DNA of 64,000 bases from Streptosporangium amethystogenes (lineage in GTDB: Bacteria; Actinomycetota; Actinomycetes; Streptosporangiales; Streptosporangiaceae), in the NCBI RefSeq assembly GCF_000721075.1, contig NZ_JOEQ01000026.1, positions 1 to 64,000 of the forward strand, in the 5' to 3' direction. The position numbers and the translations under genes were made by a program. A model generated the notes under the pieces. That model was not told where the DNA came from. It saw nothing but the letters and a program-made list of their open reading frames with translations, and did not search any database. Numbering within the stretch: the first letter of the stretch is position 1; every line of letters begins with the position of its first letter. Positions 23,498 to 31,417 of the stretch are shown one piece after another.

Positions 23498-24750
23498 TAC
23501 CGCCCCGCCGGGACGGCGGCGATCACGTCCACCTCGATGAGCAGCCCCGGCGAGAACAGCCGCGACACCTCCACCGTCGTACTGGCCGGGGGTTCGCCGG
23601 TGATGTGGCGCCCGCGCACGGCCGCGTACTCCGGCAGCAGCGACATGTCGGTCAGGAAGGTACGGATGTGGGTCACGTCGTCGAACGTGCAGCCCTGGTC
23701 GGCGAGGATGCGGGACAGCTGGTCCATCACGTACTCGGACTGGCGGGTCATGTCCCCCTCGCCGACCACCTTCCCCTCCCCGTCCAGGGCCACCTGCCCG
23801 GAGACGAACAGCAGGTCCCCCGCCCTGGTGGCATGGGAGTAACGCCCGTTGGTGGCGGGGACCGTGGCCGGGTTGATCCTCTCCACGCCGGTACGGCCCC
23901 GCTGATCGATCCGCTCCGTGTCCCGGGCCGCCCCCGCGGGACCGGTCGCTGTGAGGTGCGTGAAGATCGCCGTCAGGTCCGCGTCGCCCAGTCCGGCCTC
24001 CGTCGCGCCGGCCAGTCGCCTCCCGGCCGCGGCGGCGAGGGTCCGGGTGTCGTGCGCGGCCAGCGCCATGTCCTTGGCGGCCAGGCCGAGGGCGTAGCGC
24101 GTCTCGTCCGGGCCGTTCTCGACGGCCGGGCGGACCCGTTCGACGAGCGCTCCCAGCGGTGTGCCGCCGAGCACGTCCAGGAGCGTCCCGGTGTCCACCC
24201 CGGTCGCCTCCGCGCAGGCGACGGTCTCGGCGAGCAGCACCTGGGCGGGCACCAGCGCGCTCATCACGGCCAGCTTCATCGCCGCGCCCGCGCCCGGGCC
24301 GCCCACCTCGCGTACCCGGCCGAACACCTCCAGCGTCTTCCGGCAGCGGGCCAGGTCCTGGGGGAGCCCGCCGGCCAGGATCGTCAGCGTGCCGTCCCCG
24401 GCGGGCCCCACGCTGCCCAGGACCGGCGCGTCGACCAGCCCCACCCCGGGGGGAAGCAGGTCGCGGAGCCCGGCCACCGCCTCGGGCCCGATCGTGGACA
24501 TCTCCACGACCACGGTTCCGGCCCGCAGCCCCGGCGCCGCGTCCGAGAGCACCCGCCACACCGCCGCCGGGTCGCCGAGCATCGTGATCACTAGTTCCGC
24601 ACCCGCCACGGCCGACGCCGGTGAGGTCGCCACGGTGGCCCCCTCGACCACGCGGGGGGTGCGGTTCCACACCGTCACCTCGTACCCGGCCGCCACCAGC
24701 CGCCGGGCCATCGGGGCGCCCATGCGCCCCAGACCAAGAAAGGAAATCAT
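23494..24750 (-). CDS. Fusion of a beta-hydroxyacid/imine-type dehydrogenase with a RidA (YjgF/UK114) domain
   Basis: A 418-residue two-domain protein. Residues 1-290 are a 3-hydroxyisobutyrate dehydrogenase-like NAD(P) enzyme: FLGLGRMGAPMARRL gives the Rossmann fingerprint, the catalytic-type Lys is K159 (GAGAAMKLAVMS), and the usual DAPVSGG is altered to DAPVLGS. Residues about 296-418 are a RidA domain with LLFVSGQVALDGEG, and VEVSRLFSPGLLIEVDVIA keeps the Arg that RidA enamine/imine deaminases need. RidA hydrolyses reactive enamines and imines, and this dehydrogenase family includes imine reductases. A joint role in handling an imine, for example from amino-acid oxidation, is inferred. 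No frameshift separates the domains. The ATG at 24750 follows AGGAAATC, and a LysR gene is divergent. Confidence 0.82.
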   Translation of the reverse strand: MISFLGLGRMGAPMARRLVAAGYEVTVWNRTPRVVEGATVATSPASAVAGAELVITMLGDPAAVWRVLSDAAPGLRAGTVVVEMSTIGPEAVAGLRDLLPPGVGLVDAPVLGSVGPAGDGTLTILAGGLPQDLARCRKTLEVFGRVREVGGPGAGAAMKLAVMSALVPAQVLLAETVACAEATGVDTGTLLDVLGGTPLGALVERVRPAVENGPDETRYALGLAAKDMALAAHDTRTLAAAAGRRLAGATEAGLGDADLTAIFTHLTATGPAGAARDTERIDQRGRTGVERINPATVPATNGRYSHATRAGDLLFVSGQVALDGEGKVVGEGDMTRQSEYVMDQLSRILADQGCTFDDVTHIRTFLTDMSLLPEYAAVRGRHITGEPPASTTVEVSRLFSPGLLIEVDVIAAVPAGRY

Positions 24751-24824
24751 GCGTTTCACGGTAGGGAGTCGATGAGGCATTCCACAAACGACTAGATTGC
24801 ATGTGAGCCATGCGAAGGAGGAAT

Positions 24825-25712
24825 GTGTTCGACATCGAAGGGCTCCGCCTGCTGGACACCGTGGCCCATACCGGTGCCTTCACCGCGGCGGCCGTCAGGC
24901 TCGGCTACACCCAGTCGGCGGTCTCCCGGCGCATCGCCGCGCTCGAACACCGCGCGGGCGGCCCGCTGTTCGAGCGGCTGCCGCGCGGTGTGCGGCTGAC
25001 GCCCGCCGGTGAGGCGCTGCACCACCACGCCCAAGTCGTGCTGAACCGGCTGACCAGGGCGGAGGAGGAGCTGGCCGGCATCCACGGCGGGTACCGGGGG
25101 CGGCTGCGGGTGGGCGCGTTCGCCACCGCCAACGTCGCGCTCGTGCCGGGTGCCCTGTGCGAGTTCCGCGAGGAGTTCCCCGAGGTCGAACTCGTCCCGA
25201 TCGAGGGGCCCAGCCGCAGTCTGCTGCGCCGCATGCGAGAAGGCGGCCTGGACGTCGCGGTGGTCAGTGACTACCCCGCCGAACTGCCCCGAGAGGAGGA
25301 GGTGGAGATGGTCGAGCTGGCCGACGACGAGCTGTTCGTCGCGCTCCGCCGTGACCACCGGCTGGCCGGGGAGGAGATCGTCGACCTGCGCGAGCTGCGG
25401 GAGGAGACCTGGATCGAGGCTCCTCCGCCGGGCCGGGCCACCGCCCTCGTCGCAGCCTGTGCCAGGGCCGGGTTCACCCCCCGTGCCTCGGTCAGGATCA
25501 GCGAGTGGACGGGCAAGTTCGGGTTCGTCGCGGCCGGGCTCGGCATCACGCTGGTGCCCGCCATCGCCGCGCACGCCGTACCGCCCGATCTGGTGCTCCG
25601 CTCCCTCGGCGAGCTCGCCCCCCGCAGGACCGTTTACGCGGCCCTGCCGCCCGTCCCGCTGCCCGCGGCCCGCACCCTGGTGCGCCTGCTGGCCGTACAA
25701 GCGAGACAATAG
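24825..25712 (+). CDS. LysR-family transcriptional regulator
   Basis: A 295-residue LysR regulator with the N-terminal winged helix-turn-helix (LRLLDTVAHTGAFTAAAVRL, then YTQSAVSRRIAALEH) and a two-lobe effector domain (GRLRVGAFATANVALVPGAL, GLGITLVPAIAAHA). An ATG at 24810 is in frame, but the AAGGAGG lies inside that extension. The GTG at 24825 places the family's usual MFDIEGL-type start directly after the ribosome site, so I chose it. It is divergent from the dehydrogenase-RidA gene, its likely target, and lies 4 bases upstream of pabB. Confidence 0.87.
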   Translation: MFDIEGLRLLDTVAHTGAFTAAAVRLGYTQSAVSRRIAALEHRAGGPLFERLPRGVRLTPAGEALHHHAQVVLNRLTRAEEELAGIHGGYRGRLRVGAFATANVALVPGALCEFREEFPEVELVPIEGPSRSLLRRMREGGLDVAVVSDYPAELPREEEVEMVELADDELFVALRRDHRLAGEEIVDLRELREETWIEAPPPGRATALVAACARAGFTPRASVRISEWTGKFGFVAAGLGITLVPAIAAHAVPPDLVLRSLGELAPRRTVYAALPPVPLPAARTLVRLLAVQARQ

Positions 25713-25716
25713 GGAA

Positions 25717-26736
25717 GTGCATGACTCTTTTGCGCATGTCACCGGGTATTTGGCCACGGAGCTCCGAGATGTCACCACCGACCTGACCGCCCTCGACGGC
25801 GAGGGGTGGTGGGCCGTCGTGGTCGACTACGAGGGCAAGGTGACGTGCGCCAGGTTCGGCGATGTCCGTCAGGCCCCGCTGCCCGTGCCGCGCGGTCCCT
25901 GGCGCGGGCCGCACCCCTCGTCGTGGCGCAGTTCCCTGGACCGGGCCGGGTACGAGGACGGCGTGCGGCGCATCCGCTCGTACATCGAGCGTGGCGAGGT
26001 CTACCAGGCCAACCTGTGCCGGGTACTGAACGCGCCGCTGCCCGCGGGAGCGGAACCGGACCCGCTGGCACTGGCCGTACGGCTGGCGGAGGGCAACCCC
26101 GCCCCCTACGCCGCGACGGTGAGCCTGCCGGGACTGAGCGTCGTGTCGGCCTCTCCCGAGCTCTACCTGTCCAGGGACGGCGACGTGGTCGAGTCCAGAC
26201 CGATCAAGGGGACCGGAGCCACCGAGGAGGACCTGCAGGAGAAGGACTACGCGGAGAACGTGATGATCGTCGATCTCGTCCGCAACGACCTGGGCAGGGT
26301 CGCCGAGGTCGGCTCGGTGAGCGTGCCCGCCCTGTGCGAGGTGGAGGAGCACCCCGGTCTCGTGCACCTGGTCTCCACGGTCAGGGCGCGGCTCGCACCG
26401 GGGTGCGGGTGGCCCGAGCTGTTCGGCGCGACCTTCCCGCCGGGGTCGGTGACGGGAGCCCCGAAATCCTCCGCCCTGCGTGTCATCGATGAGCTCGAAC
26501 CCGAGCCGCGCGGGCCGTACTGTGGGACCGTGGGCTGGGTCGACGCCGACCGGCGGCGGGCGTCGCTGGCCGTGGGGATCCGCACGTTCTGGCTGTCGTC
26601 CGGCGAGATCCGCTTCGGCACGGGCGCGGGCATAACCTGGGGGAGCGACCCGCGCCGCGAATGGGACGAGACCGAGCTGAAGGCCTCCCGGCTCGTCGCG
26701 CTGGCATCAACATCAGCTTCAGAAGGAGTCGAATGA
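25717..26736 (+). CDS. pabB: Aminodeoxychorismate synthase component I-type chorismate-binding enzyme
   Basis: A 339-residue chorismate-utilising enzyme that aminates chorismate to 4-amino-4-deoxychorismate for folate or p-aminobenzoate-derived products. Family motifs are SASPELYLSR, ESRPIKGTG, NVMIVDLVRNDLG, GSVTGAPKSSALRVIDELE and PYCGTVGW. The pattern PIKGT with Lys is typical of PabB rather than TrpE (PIAGT). The GTG at 25717 is the only reasonable start, 4 bases after the LysR stop. pabC overlaps its stop (ATGA). No PabA glutaminase gene is nearby; ammonia or a shared TrpG/PabA from elsewhere must serve. Confidence 0.87.
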   Translation: MHDSFAHVTGYLATELRDVTTDLTALDGEGWWAVVVDYEGKVTCARFGDVRQAPLPVPRGPWRGPHPSSWRSSLDRAGYEDGVRRIRSYIERGEVYQANLCRVLNAPLPAGAEPDPLALAVRLAEGNPAPYAATVSLPGLSVVSASPELYLSRDGDVVESRPIKGTGATEEDLQEKDYAENVMIVDLVRNDLGRVAEVGSVSVPALCEVEEHPGLVHLVSTVRARLAPGCGWPELFGATFPPGSVTGAPKSSALRVIDELEPEPRGPYCGTVGWVDADRRRASLAVGIRTFWLSSGEIRFGTGAGITWGSDPRREWDETELKASRLVALASTSASEGVE

Positions 26737-27563
26737 AGACACCTGTATGGCTCAACGGGGAACTTGTCTCTCCGGATCAGGCCACCGTTTCAGTTTTCGA
26801 TCATGGTTTGATGGTCGGTGACGGGGTGTTCGAGACCATCAAGTGCGTGAACGGCGCCACGTTCGCGCTCACCCGCCACCTTGACCGGCTCACGCTCTCG
26901 TCACGGCGGATGGAACTGCCCGATCCCGACACCGACGCGATCGCCGACGGGATCCGCGCCTGCCTGGCCGAAGCCCCGCCGTGGCGGCTCGGCCGCGTCC
27001 GGATCACCTACACCAGCGGCCCGGGGCCGCTCGGCTCGGACCGGGGTGAGGCGGGCTGTACGACCGTGGTGATCGTCGACGAGCAGAAGCCGTTCCCGGT
27101 CACCGCCGACGTCACGGTGGTGCCCTGGCCGCGCAACGAGCGCGGCGCGCTCGCCGGGGTGAAGAGCACCTCCTACGGTGACAACGCCAGGGCGCTGTTC
27201 TACGCCAAGGCCGCCGGTGGCGGCGAGGCGATCTTCGAGAACACCGTGGGGAATCTCTGCGAGGGCACCGGCAGCAACATCTTCATCGTGCGTGACGGCC
27301 GGCTGGTCACCCCCACGCTCGCCTCGGGTTGCCTGGCCGGGGTCACCCGCGCGCTCGCGCTGGAGTGGTGCGGGGGAGCCGAGGAGGACATCCCGCTCTC
27401 GGCCCTGTACGAGGCGGACGAGGCGTTCCTGACCTCCACCACCCGTGACATCCAGCCGATCCGCGCGGTCGACCAGACCGTGCTGCCCGCCGCGCCCGGC
27501 CCGATCACCGCCAAGGCCATGCGGGTCTTCGCCGAGCGCTCCGCCGCCGACCTCGACCCCTGA
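26733..27563 (+). CDS. pabC: Aminodeoxychorismate lyase (branched-chain-aminotransferase fold)
   Basis: A 276-residue fold-type IV PLP enzyme that splits 4-amino-4-deoxychorismate into p-aminobenzoate and pyruvate. The N-terminal MKTPVWLNGELVSPDQATVS, VFDHGLMVGDGVFET and the PLP lysine K144 (AGVKSTSY), followed by EGTGSNIFIV, match the family. The ATG overlaps the pabB stop and follows AGAAGGAG, so the pair is translationally coupled. The adjacent pabB favours this function over a D- or branched-chain aminotransferase. Confidence 0.87.
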   Translation: MKTPVWLNGELVSPDQATVSVFDHGLMVGDGVFETIKCVNGATFALTRHLDRLTLSSRRMELPDPDTDAIADGIRACLAEAPPWRLGRVRITYTSGPGPLGSDRGEAGCTTVVIVDEQKPFPVTADVTVVPWPRNERGALAGVKSTSYGDNARALFYAKAAGGGEAIFENTVGNLCEGTGSNIFIVRDGRLVTPTLASGCLAGVTRALALEWCGGAEEDIPLSALYEADEAFLTSTTRDIQPIRAVDQTVLPAAPGPITAKAMRVFAERSAADLDP

Positions 27564-27584
27564 GGTTTCGGTTTCCGGTTTCGG

Positions 27585-27612
27585 TTCCGGCGAGGGCGCA
27601 CCCCCGCCGGAA
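27585..27612. terminator. Hairpin between convergent pabC and the LVIVD lipoprotein gene
   Basis: A 12-bp stem with one mismatch (TTCCGGCGAGGG at 27585-27596, CCCCCGCCGGAA at 27601-27612) and a 4-base loop. It directly follows a short run of GGTTTC-type repeats and lies before the convergent stop at 27625. Confidence 0.55.
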
Positions 27613-27624
27613 GGGCCGGTCCTC

Positions 27625-29010
27625 CTAGTAGGACACCTGGGTCTGCGCGTTCAGCTCCTTGAGCCTGACCTTGGCGGCAGGGTCGGTCAGCGGGTCGTCG
27701 ATGCGGAGCACGTCCAGGCCCCTGGTGATGTCACTGGAGTAGATGTGGCCGTTGTAGTAGTACGCCGACCACGAGCCGCCGGCTCCCGAAATCGGGCCCC
27801 GCTCGAAGAAGCCGATCTCCCGGGGGCTGGCCGCGTCGGTGAAGTCCCAGATGGACACCCCGCCCTGGTACCACGCCTGGACCATGATGTCCTTCCCCGG
27901 CACAGGCAGCAGCGCCCCGTTGTGCGCGACGCAGTTCTCGTCGGACGCCTGCTCCCTCGGGATCTTGAAGTAGCCGCGGAGCGTGAGCCTGCGGTCCTTG
28001 CCCAGGTCGTACACGGCGCTGGCGCCCTTGGTCTTCGGGGTGCCGGAGTCGCAGGTCGCGCCCAGGCCGCCGCCCAGCTCGTCCCCGAAGACGACCTTGG
28101 TGGCGTCGTTGTTGAACGTCGCCGAGTGCCAGATGGCGAAGTTCTCCCGGTCGCTCACGTGCTGGAGCACCTTGGGCTTGGCCCGGTCGGTGATGTCCAG
28201 CAGGACCCCGTCGCCGAAGCAGGCCGCGGCGGCCAGGTTCTTCTCGGGGTAGGCCGTGATGTCGTGGCAGCCGCCGAGGCCGTCCTCGCCGGGCTTGTCG
28301 GAGAGCACCGGTTGTGAGATCACCTTGGCGGTCTCGGGGGCCTCGACGGGCACCTCGACCACGGAGATCTTGTTGTACGGCGCCGGGCAGGTCGTCGACT
28401 GCGGCTCGGGGCCAGGGGAGGAGATGTAGAGGTAGACCCTGTCGGCGTTCTCGCCGGGGACGAGGGTGTGGGTGTGCGAGCCGCAGTCGGTGCGGACCGC
28501 CGAGACGAACCTGGGATGGGACTTGTCCGAGATGTCGAAGATCCGGATGCCCTCCCAGCTGTCCGACTCCGGATTACCGCGCTGGGCGTCGCACTCCGGG
28601 CCGACCCGGACGGAGTCGATCGACAGGAACAGCAGGTTCCCGCTCACCGAGACGTCGTTCTGCTCGCCGGGGCAGAGCACCCGGCTGACCACCGAGGGGT
28701 GGGCGGGATCGGAGATGTCGAAGACGCTGAAGCCGTCGAAGTTGCCGACGAACGCGTAGTCGCCCTGGAAGGCCAGGTCGGTGCCCCATGCCTGGGGCCC
28801 GTCGAGCGGGGCGCCGAGCGGCACGTTGGCCAGGTGCGTGACGTTGTCGCTGTGGGTGCCGTCCCCGGAGATCCCGGGGGAGGGGGCCTTCGCCGTCTGT
28901 TCAGTGTTCTCCGAGGCGGCCGCGGGCGGTGGGGCCTGAGGTGTTGGATCCGCCCCGCACCCGGCCACAAGAAGTAGCGCGGCCAGGCCGAACGCCATGG
29001 TCGATCGCAC
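27625..29010 (-). CDS. LVIVD-repeat lipoprotein
   Basis: A 461-residue exported protein. The N-terminus (AFGLAALLLVAGCGAD) has a lipobox VAGC, followed by a Pro/Ala-rich spacer. The rest is a beta-propeller-like array of LVIVD-type repeats, seen as YAFVGNFDGFSVFDISDPAH, GIRIFDISDKSHPRFV, GVLLDITDRAKPKVLQ and GVSIWDFTDAASPREIGFFE. Such proteins are surface-anchored and of unknown function. I start it at GTG 29010, after a G-rich ribosome site; TTG/ATG alternatives lie close by. A DUF305 lipoprotein gene is divergent 43 bases away, and the two often occur together in actinomycetes (from memory), which suggests a shared cell-envelope role. Confidence 0.8.
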   Translation of the reverse strand: MRSTMAFGLAALLLVAGCGADPTPQAPPPAAASENTEQTAKAPSPGISGDGTHSDNVTHLANVPLGAPLDGPQAWGTDLAFQGDYAFVGNFDGFSVFDISDPAHPSVVSRVLCPGEQNDVSVSGNLLFLSIDSVRVGPECDAQRGNPESDSWEGIRIFDISDKSHPRFVSAVRTDCGSHTHTLVPGENADRVYLYISSPGPEPQSTTCPAPYNKISVVEVPVEAPETAKVISQPVLSDKPGEDGLGGCHDITAYPEKNLAAAACFGDGVLLDITDRAKPKVLQHVSDRENFAIWHSATFNNDATKVVFGDELGGGLGATCDSGTPKTKGASAVYDLGKDRRLTLRGYFKIPREQASDENCVAHNGALLPVPGKDIMVQAWYQGGVSIWDFTDAASPREIGFFERGPISGAGGSWSAYYYNGHIYSSDITRGLDVLRIDDPLTDPAAKVRLKELNAQTQVSY

Positions 29011-29053
29011 GGTGCCCCCATTACGTTGGTCCACTTGCCCCATTATTGAAGCT

Positions 29054-29701
29054 ATGCGGATGATTCGTATGCCGAGTCAGATTATCGTGATGATCATGGT
29101 GACATCGGTCCTTGGCGGATGTACGGAGGCGGCGCAGCGAGGATCGGCACCGCTCGTTGCGGAGACCGGCGCACCGGTGATAATCCCGGGCGGCCCCGGA
29201 GAGGCGGGCCGTACGGCGCGGCCGGGCGAGAATCTCGGGGAGTCCGAGGCCAGGGTCACGGCGGCCGACGTGAGGTTCGCCGAGGGCATGATCCCGCATC
29301 ACCGGCAGGCACTGGAGATGGCGGAGCTGGTCCCGGCCAGGTCGTCCTCGCCGGTCCTGCGGAACCTCGCCGAGCGGATCACTGCGGCGCAGCGGCCGGA
29401 GATCGCGGCCATGACGTCATGGTTGAAGGCGATCGGCCGGGCGCCGCAGGGGCACGAGGGGCATGACGAGCACGCCGTCACGCTGGAGGAGATGAACCGG
29501 CTCAGGGCGGCCAGGGGAGCGGCCTTCGACACGCTCTTCCTGACCCTCATGATCGCTCACCACGGGGCGGCGGTCACGATGGCCGGGCTCCAGCTCCGCG
29601 AGGGCTCCGACCGGGCCATGCTGGCCGTCGCCAAGGACGTCGTCTCGGGCCAGGGCATCGAGATCGCCCGGATGCGACGCCTGCTCAAGCCCGCGGTGTA
29701 G
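29054..29701 (+). CDS. DUF305-domain lipoprotein
   Basis: A 215-residue exported protein. The start at 29054 gives MRMIRMPSQIIVMIMVTSVL and a lipobox LGGC (Cys near residue 19). The mature part holds two ferritin-like helical His motifs of DUF305: FAEGMIPHHRQALEMAEL and LMIAHHGAAVTMAG. DUF305 relatives (CopM and others) bind copper or sit in metal-handling loci, so extracytoplasmic metal binding is plausible, though the ligands here are only inferred from the His pairs. Longer in-frame starts would bury the signal peptide. Divergent from the LVIVD lipoprotein gene. Confidence 0.82.
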   Translation: MRMIRMPSQIIVMIMVTSVLGGCTEAAQRGSAPLVAETGAPVIIPGGPGEAGRTARPGENLGESEARVTAADVRFAEGMIPHHRQALEMAELVPARSSSPVLRNLAERITAAQRPEIAAMTSWLKAIGRAPQGHEGHDEHAVTLEEMNRLRAARGAAFDTLFLTLMIAHHGAAVTMAGLQLREGSDRAMLAVAKDVVSGQGIEIARMRRLLKPAV

Positions 29702-29737
29702 GCCCGAGGTCCCGTCGGGGGTGCGGGGAGAGCCGGG

Positions 29738-30154
29738 TCAGGAACTCCAGAGCATGTTACTGAGCTCGGCGTCCAGATCCATGAAGTCGGTCTCGCGGCC
29801 CGCGGGCACCAGCTCGTACGTCCGGTGCAGGAACTCCGTGAGCGGGGCCAGCGGCACCTCGAACAGAGCCTGTCCGAACGGCGAGGTGAGGCTGATGTGC
29901 AGCGTGCGCTCGCCGTCGGCACGCGCCGGCCACACCTGCACGTCGCCGTCGCCCACCCGCCGCACGATGCCGACGGTCAGCAACTCGCGGGCGAAGATCC
30001 ACTCGACCGGCTCGTCGTTCCCCACGTGGAAGGCCATTCTGATCGCGTAAGGATCATCGGCCGTGTAGCTGAGTCCGGCGAGCAGGGGGACGGTGGTACG
30101 GTCGGGGACCACAAGCCGAAGGCCTAGCTCGGCAGAGACGGTGGCGCTGTTCAT
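29738..30154 (-). CDS. ssgB: SsgA-like protein, SsgB type (sporulation/cell-division regulator)
   Basis: A 138-residue SsgA-like protein, a family found only in sporulating and related actinomycetes. SsgB recruits FtsZ to septum sites in sporulating hyphae, with SsgA. The sequence follows SsgB closely in length and pattern: VSAELGLRLVV, DPYAIRMAFH, EWIFARELLTVG, DVQVWPARADG and a C-terminal MDLDAELSNML. The start at 30154 (MNSATVSAEL) matches the usual SsgB N-terminus. The upstream 460 bases hold no gene and probably contain its developmental promoter. Confidence 0.88.
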   Translation of the reverse strand: MNSATVSAELGLRLVVPDRTTVPLLAGLSYTADDPYAIRMAFHVGNDEPVEWIFARELLTVGIVRRVGDGDVQVWPARADGERTLHISLTSPFGQALFEVPLAPLTEFLHRTYELVPAGRETDFMDLDAELSNMLWSS

Positions 30155-30617
30155 CGTCAGCCAAACCTTTTCGTCGTCGGTCCCCTCTTCGGGGCTTTCA
30201 CTGCTCTCAAGCGGGCTTCGCTCCGCATGAGCCATCACGCGGAACAAAGAAACCTGTAGGAAAGATTCCGCCTCTACGCCCTTCTGTAACGCACATCACA
30301 GCGCGACATTTGGGCATCTACCGGGCTAAACATCACCAACAGGGCCGTATTTGCAAGGGTTTTGCGTCTCGTTTTGGTCACCGTCGACTCCCTGGCGGGG
30401 CGTCTCGGGTGATTCGGGTTGAGCCCGGGTCGTTCGGTGCTTCTGTGGATCAGGACGATGCTATGACACCGTAGCCCCCCGTCGGATGCATCCTCAGAGC
30501 TTTGCCTCCCGAGTGCGTCATCTCTCAAGATCAATTTAGTGGCGGACACCGCTTCGCGGGCACTCCCGGATTGCTGTATGGTTTTCCACGTCGGCACCGT
30601 GAGGGGCCGGACAGGGC
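30155..30617. other. Intergenic region between ssgB and tRNA-Val
   Basis: No gene is supported on either strand. It must hold the ssgB promoter (read leftward) and the tRNA-Val promoter (read rightward). No clear operator was identified. Confidence 0.4.
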
Positions 30618-30689
30618 GGGCGATTAGCTCAGCGGGAGAGCGCTTCGTTCACACCGAAGAGGTCACTGGTTCGATCCCAGTATCGCCCA
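30618..30689 (+). tRNA. tRNA-Val (anticodon CAC)
   Basis: Cloverleaf: acceptor GGGCGAT/ATCGCCC, D arm GCTC/GAGC, anticodon stem CTTCG/CGAAG with loop TTCACAC (anticodon CAC), T arm CTGG/CCAG with TTCGATC, A73. CCA is not encoded. The body closely resembles tRNA-Val(GAC) at 21543-21617, so the two are isoacceptors of common origin. Confidence 0.93.
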
Positions 30690-30709
30690 CACTAGCAAGA
30701 CGCAGATCA

Positions 30710-30745
30710 GAGCCCGGTGGTTGACATCAACCACCGGGCTCTTTC
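30710..30745 (+). terminator. Strong terminator after tRNA-Val(CAC)
   Basis: Perfect 14-bp arms (GAGCCCGGTGGTTG at 30710-30723 and its complement at 30728-30741) with a 4-base loop ACAT, followed by TTTCG. It lies 20 bases after the tRNA. Confidence 0.85.
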
Positions 30746-31417
30746 GCTGTTCCGTGATCTTCCGGACGGCCGGGCATGCCGGCCCCGCCCTCCGGATGAG
30801 ACGGGTTTCCGGCAGGGCGGGCCACGCCCGACATCCGCGCGTCGGAATCCGGCCCCCCGGGGCGGCTCCGCCTTCCCGGCGTGCCTGCCCCATGTCTCTC
30901 CCGTGCCAAGCTCGCCGTCCGGTTTCTCCGCGCCGGTTCCTCTCCGTACCGAGGTCCACGGACGTTCCCTCGCGCCGGTTCGGGGGGACCCGCGGGCCCG
31001 GGGCGGGGACCGCACTCGGGGCTGCGAGGCGAAGTAAACCGTCCTTCTCGACCCGTTGACGCGGCCGTAGCACATATGTAACCTTTGGCCAACGCAATGC
31101 AAGAATATTGCAAACTCCTGTTAAATTTTCTCTCTTCTTCGCAACTTCCGCTAGTGATGTGTCGCGTCACGCATCCGTCGTACCCCTCCGGAAGAGCCCT
31201 CGGGTGACGTCGTTCTCGGCGTCGCGCGGGCGCACCCGGCGACCAGCACCCCCCCAGCGACGAACGAGGCGAGCTTCACGGGCCGACCCGCCGCAGGTCA
31301 CACCGGTCGGCCCGGCCGCCGGATGTCACGACTCCGAGTCCGCGTCTCGCTCCGCACGGCGGAGGCCCCGGCCTCCCACCCGACCCTGTCGTTCCAGCCG
31401 AGAGATAGAGGAACGCG
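30746..31417. other. Long upstream region of the alpha-1,3-glucanase gene
   Basis: No gene is supported; open frames here lack protein-like composition. Bases 31070-31160 are markedly A+T-rich and probably contain the promoter of the glucanase gene, including the inverted repeat listed separately. Confidence 0.4.
31098..31112. promoter_or_regulatory. TGCAA/TTGCA inverted repeat upstream of the glucanase gene
   Basis: Arms TGCAA and TTGCA are separated by 5 bases in the A+T-rich part of the leader, about 300 bases before the start codon. This is the type of site used by sugar-responsive repressors. The regulator is unknown. Confidence 0.3.
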
